Below are positions 6,119 to 8,223 of a stretch of 8,223 nt of DNA, one piece after another. A program made the position numbers and the translations under genes. How positions within the stretch are numbered: the first letter of the stretch is position 1; each line of letters begins with the position of its first letter. Source of the DNA: RECH01 sp964431105 (lineage in GTDB: Bacteria; Cyanobacteriota; Cyanobacteriia; RECH01); contig CAYSIR010000181.1 of NCBI GenBank assembly GCA_964431105.1, positions 1 through 8,223 on the forward strand, written 5' to 3'. Below the pieces are notes generated by a model, which saw only the letters and a program-made list of their open reading frames with translations, made no database searches and was not told where the DNA came from.

Positions 6119-6661
6119 TTACTTCAGCTTTTGGCGAATGAACGTGAGAATCTGCACCATCTGCTTCTTGAGCATATCAATTTCAGCCTGCATTTTCTCA
6201 ACCTTAGCCTGGAGGGCTTTGATTTCGGCAGAGCCTGCGGCAGCAGCGGCACTGGTTGGTGCGCCTGTTGTTGCTGGAGCCGGCCAATTACGGAACTTGC
6301 TCATCGCCGAGCGGATCGCTTCTACCAATTCCCGCTGTTCAAACGGTTTTTCAATGAACTCAAAATACTCGAACGGTTCCTGAATTTTTTCGGTAACTTC
6401 TTCCTTCCGCCCCGACATCAACACCAGCGGTGCGCGGAGGTCGGGCTGTGCCTGAATCTGCTGGAAGACCTCCCACCCGCTCATGCGAGGCAGCAAAAAA
6501 TCCAGCATAATCAAATTCGGGCGCTCTTGGCGAATGGTGTTAATTCCCTCCAAGCCGTCTTTTGCTTCCAATACTTGAAAGTTTCCTTTCGGCAGCATAT
6601 CTTTGACCATGTTGCGGATGACCCGGCTGTCGTCGATAACCAAAATTTTGTGACTTGCCAC
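6119..6661 (-). CDS. CheY-like response regulator with C-terminal coiled coil
   Basis: This 180-residue protein has a complete receiver domain at about 4-122: acidic pair D10-D11 (ILVIDDSRVIR), phosphoacceptor D54 (LIMLDFLLPRMSGWEV), switch Ser83 (LVLMSGR) and Lys105 (FIEKPFE). A linker rich in Ala, Pro and Thr (about 126-144) leads to a charged heptad-like helix (146-180, EIKALQAKVEKMQAEIDMLKK within it). There is no DNA-binding or enzymatic output domain, so signalling is probably by protein contact or oligomerisation through the coiled coil, in the cytoplasm. The start is GTG 6661, supported by AGAGGAG six bases upstream, which is the best ribosome-binding site in the window. No histidine kinase gene is adjacent, so its kinase is unknown. 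The gene is on the same strand as the symporter, but the riboswitch lies between them, so joint control is not implied. Confidence 0.93.
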   Translation of the reverse strand: MASHKILVIDDSRVIRNMVKDMLPKGNFQVLEAKDGLEGINTIRQERPNLIMLDFLLPRMSGWEVFQQIQAQPDLRAPLVLMSGRKEEVTEKIQEPFEYFEFIEKPFEQRELVEAIRSAMSKFRNWPAPATTGAPTSAAAAAGSAEIKALQAKVEKMQAEIDMLKKQMVQILTFIRQKLK

Positions 6662-6902
6662 AATGGACTCCTCTGGTGAGTAAAGGAAATACGCTTGAAG
6701 ACCTAGGCTGGTCAGGGCGATGGAACGAAGTTGCTAGCGGTTGATCAACGCAGTGAACGCCCACGCTGAATATAGAAAATCATAAAAAATGGTGAGGGCG
6801 CAGGGTATGGGAGACTGAAGCACTATAGGCGGATAGGGCGGAATAACCGGTTTAGATGTCGGTGCATCCTAGCATTGAACGCGGCATTCCCAGGCATCTC
6901 CT

Positions 6903-7281
6903 GTGCAATTTGCAATAAACGCGATCGCACAAGTCATTATTGTATGCTCAAATTTTGAACGCATCATCTATAAAAATTAGGAATGGGTGCAATTTGCCAA
7001 TTTTGCCCTATTTTTGCCCCATTCTAGTGTAGCCCTTGAGGTTTAGAATGCTCCTGTCTGTTTTGTGAGTACCGTTTAGAATCCTTAAGCTAGCGGTTTG
7101 AATGGCCGCTGTTGTTCCATCACTGGCTGAATCACCCTGAATTGTAGTGAACCCCGCTCCGGTGGCTCCATGGCTAGGCGCGTGCGCTACAAGATTATTC
7201 ATTTTGAGGCAAAGATGCAACCTTTGAGGGGAGTCCTCGCCCTTCCTGAGCCATTTATTCCACACCAGTCGTGCAATTTGC
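6903..7281. repeat. Three dispersed copies of the 11-mer GTGCAATTTGC
   Basis: Identical copies lie at 6903-6913, 6987-6997 and 7271-7281, all in the same orientation. The core GCAA-T-TTGC is an odd-centred inverted repeat. Its recurrence inside the region between two divergent genes suggests a protein binding site or a local repeat. No regulator can be named. Confidence 0.5.
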
Positions 7282-7392
7282 CTAATGGCTGTGGCTGCCG
7301 TTCGTCATCTAGTTTTGGAATGCAGGACTTAGCGAGCGATGTCTGTGCGATCGTTCTGGGGGCGGGATTGAGTGAGGGGGGCGCGTAGCTGG

Positions 7393-7450
7393 AGCCGTTC
7401 GGTACGGCTGTAGCGCTACAGTCAGTTCTGTAGGATGATTGAGTCTACAG
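7393..7450 (+). other. Cluster of three small hairpins upstream of hisIE
   Basis: In order: AGCCGT (7393-7398) pairs with ACGGCT (7404-7409); a perfect 14-bp palindrome CTGTAGCGCTACAG follows (7408-7421); then CTGTAG (7428-7433) pairs with CTACAG (7445-7450). The first two overlap by two bases. A HIP1 site follows at once. The set lies 72 bp before the hisIE start and could be an operator, a leader RNA structure or the end of an unannotated transcript. Confidence 0.4.
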
Positions 7451-7521
7451 GCGATCGCAAGTTGGAGGAGGCACTGTTGACAGTGAGGCCGCCATTCTGA
7501 CCGATCGCTTGCGGATGAGTC

Positions 7522-8202
7522 ATGTTCGTTGTGGATGGTGAGATTATGTCTGATTCGGTCACAACTTCTGAACCCAAGACGCTGGCGATTCCGGTTGACC
7601 AGATTCGCTACAACGATCAGGGGTTAGTTCCGGCCATTGTCCAAGATTATTTGGATGGCACGGTGCTAATGATGGCGTGGATGAATGCAGCGTCATTGAT
7701 GAAGACGATGGAAACGGGAGAAACCTGGTTCTGGAGCCGATCGCGCTCGGAACTGTGGCATAAGGGAGCGACGTCGGGGCATCTACAGCGGGTGCGATCG
7801 CTTCGGTATGACTGTGATTCAGATGCGCTGTTGGTGATGGTTGAACAACTGGGCGATATTGCTTGCCATACCGGGGAGCGAAGCTGTTTCCATCAAGTCG
7901 ATGGTCGAGTGTCTCCGCCGCCTGCGGATACCTTGTCGCAGGTGTTTGAGGTTATTTGCGATCGCCGTGATCATCCCAATCCAGAGTCTTATACCTGCAA
8001 GCTGTTTGATGGTGGTGACAACACGATTCTCAAGAAAATTGGTGAAGAATCGGCGGAGGTGGTGATGGCCTGCAAGGATGATGATGCCGATGCGATTGCG
8101 GGAGAAGTGGCCGATTTGTTTTATCACACAATGGTGGCGATCGCTCATCACCACGTTGACCTGCGGGACGTCTACCGCAAACTGCAAGAACGTCGGCGCT
8201 AA
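7522..8202 (+). CDS. hisIE: Bifunctional phosphoribosyl-AMP cyclohydrolase / phosphoribosyl-ATP pyrophosphatase
   Basis: The enzyme catalyses two consecutive steps of histidine synthesis: the HisE part converts phosphoribosyl-ATP to phosphoribosyl-AMP and the HisI part opens the purine ring. The 226 residues split as HisI at about 28-130 and HisE at about 138-226. HisI shows LMMAWMN (49-55), TGETWFWSRSRSELWHKG (65-82), the metal-binding DCDSD (97-101), and Cys115/His116 and Cys122 in ACHTGERSCF (114-123). HisE shows NTILKKIGEESAEVVMA (167-183) with the EExxE metal motif and GEVADLFYH (194-202). Length and domain order are normal for the fused cyanobacterial form. The start is uncertain: ATG 7522 gives the longest frame, but ATG 7546 (MSDSVTTSEP) is as well placed, and the nine-residue difference lies outside the conserved fold. 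It is the only gene on the plus strand here, and no other his gene is in the window, as expected where his genes are scattered. Confidence 0.96.
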   Translation: MFVVDGEIMSDSVTTSEPKTLAIPVDQIRYNDQGLVPAIVQDYLDGTVLMMAWMNAASLMKTMETGETWFWSRSRSELWHKGATSGHLQRVRSLRYDCDSDALLVMVEQLGDIACHTGERSCFHQVDGRVSPPPADTLSQVFEVICDRRDHPNPESYTCKLFDGGDNTILKKIGEESAEVVMACKDDDADAIAGEVADLFYHTMVAIAHHHVDLRDVYRKLQERRR

Positions 8203-8223
8203 GGGCGACTTGGGGCCGCACAG

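Larger units (their letters stand above)
6662..7521. other. 860-bp divergent intergenic region, no convincing gene
   Basis: The region separates the minus-strand response regulator from plus-strand hisIE and must hold both promoters. Short open frames on either strand (7008-7265 minus, 7170-7388 plus) have no recognisable family, no good ribosome-binding site and odd composition. Notable contents are an AT-rich part (about 6935-7025), three copies of GTGCAATTTGC, a direct repeat GTTTAGAAT (7041 and 7074) and the hairpin cluster at 7393-7450. No tRNA, tmRNA, SRP RNA or RNase P RNA signature was seen. Confidence 0.6.
13..8144. repeat. Dispersed HIP1 palindromes (GCGATCGC), about 24 copies
   Basis: By eye I count about 24 copies between 13 and 8144, roughly one per 340 bp, in both genes and spacers, for example 13-20, 466-473, 5106-5113, 7451-7458 and 8137-8144. 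Chance would give far less than one per 8 kb. This is the main taxonomic clue to a cyanobacterium. The longest gap is from about 2454 to 4192, over the glycosyltransferase and the MITE-like repeats. Confidence 0.9.

Noticed and set aside
6131..6679. 182-codon plus-strand frame opposite the response regulator
   Set aside because: It is the antisense shadow of a clear receiver-domain gene, with low-complexity cysteine and serine runs and no family signal.
7008..7265. 85-codon minus-strand open frame beginning with GTG
   Set aside because: No recognisable domain, no ribosome-binding site, and its coding stretch contains dispersed repeat copies (GTTTAGAAT). It is probably a chance frame.
7170..7388. 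72-codon plus-strand open frame
   Set aside because: No Shine-Dalgarno and no family resemblance; it overlaps the minus-strand frame, so at most one could be real.

Overview
The window is cyanobacterial. The palindrome GCGATCGC (HIP1, the hallmark over-represented octamer of cyanobacterial genomes) occurs about 24 times in 8.2 kb, and the proteins fit: a fused HisIE, a short Hsp70-family protein and a CheY-like response regulator with a coiled-coil tail. No phage, CRISPR, IS transposase, rRNA or tRNA was seen. The species cannot be named from the sequence alone.

Layout, left to right. Five genes lie on the minus strand and one on the plus strand. At the left edge (1-1562) is an Hsp70-family ATPase lacking only its C-terminal end. 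Upstream of it on the same strand are a single-pass membrane protein of unknown function (1608-2189) and a GT-C/GT87-type polytopic membrane glycosyltransferase (2242-3732, or 3858 if the longer start is used). Gaps of 45 and 52 bp allow these three to be one transcript. A spacer of about 350-470 bp (3733-4205) holds two diverged copies of a small palindromic MITE-like element and a strong hairpin. Next comes a sodium:solute symporter (4206-5705) with a 5' leader of about 340 nt, then a response regulator (6119-6661). An 860-bp non-coding stretch (6662-7521) carries three copies of an 11-mer and a cluster of hairpins. It leads to hisIE on the plus strand (7522-8202), which encodes the bifunctional enzyme for two consecutive steps of histidine synthesis.

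The most notable item is a TPP (thiamine pyrophosphate) riboswitch on the minus strand at 5948-6042, directly upstream of the symporter and pointing at it. The conserved THI-box segments are readable and the P1 closing stem is perfect over 6 bp. The Shine-Dalgarno of the symporter lies in an 8-bp hairpin whose opposite arm is also perfectly complementary (8 nt) to the 5' part of the aptamer. This suggests a translational on/off switch. The symporter is therefore a candidate sodium-driven transporter of thiamine or a thiamine precursor; the substrate is inferred from its regulation, not shown by the protein sequence.

The glycosyltransferase/MITE segment has visibly lower GC than its neighbours and no HIP1 site from about 2454 to 4192, so it may be a later arrival. 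The remaining genes look like ordinary chromosomal cyanobacterial genes.
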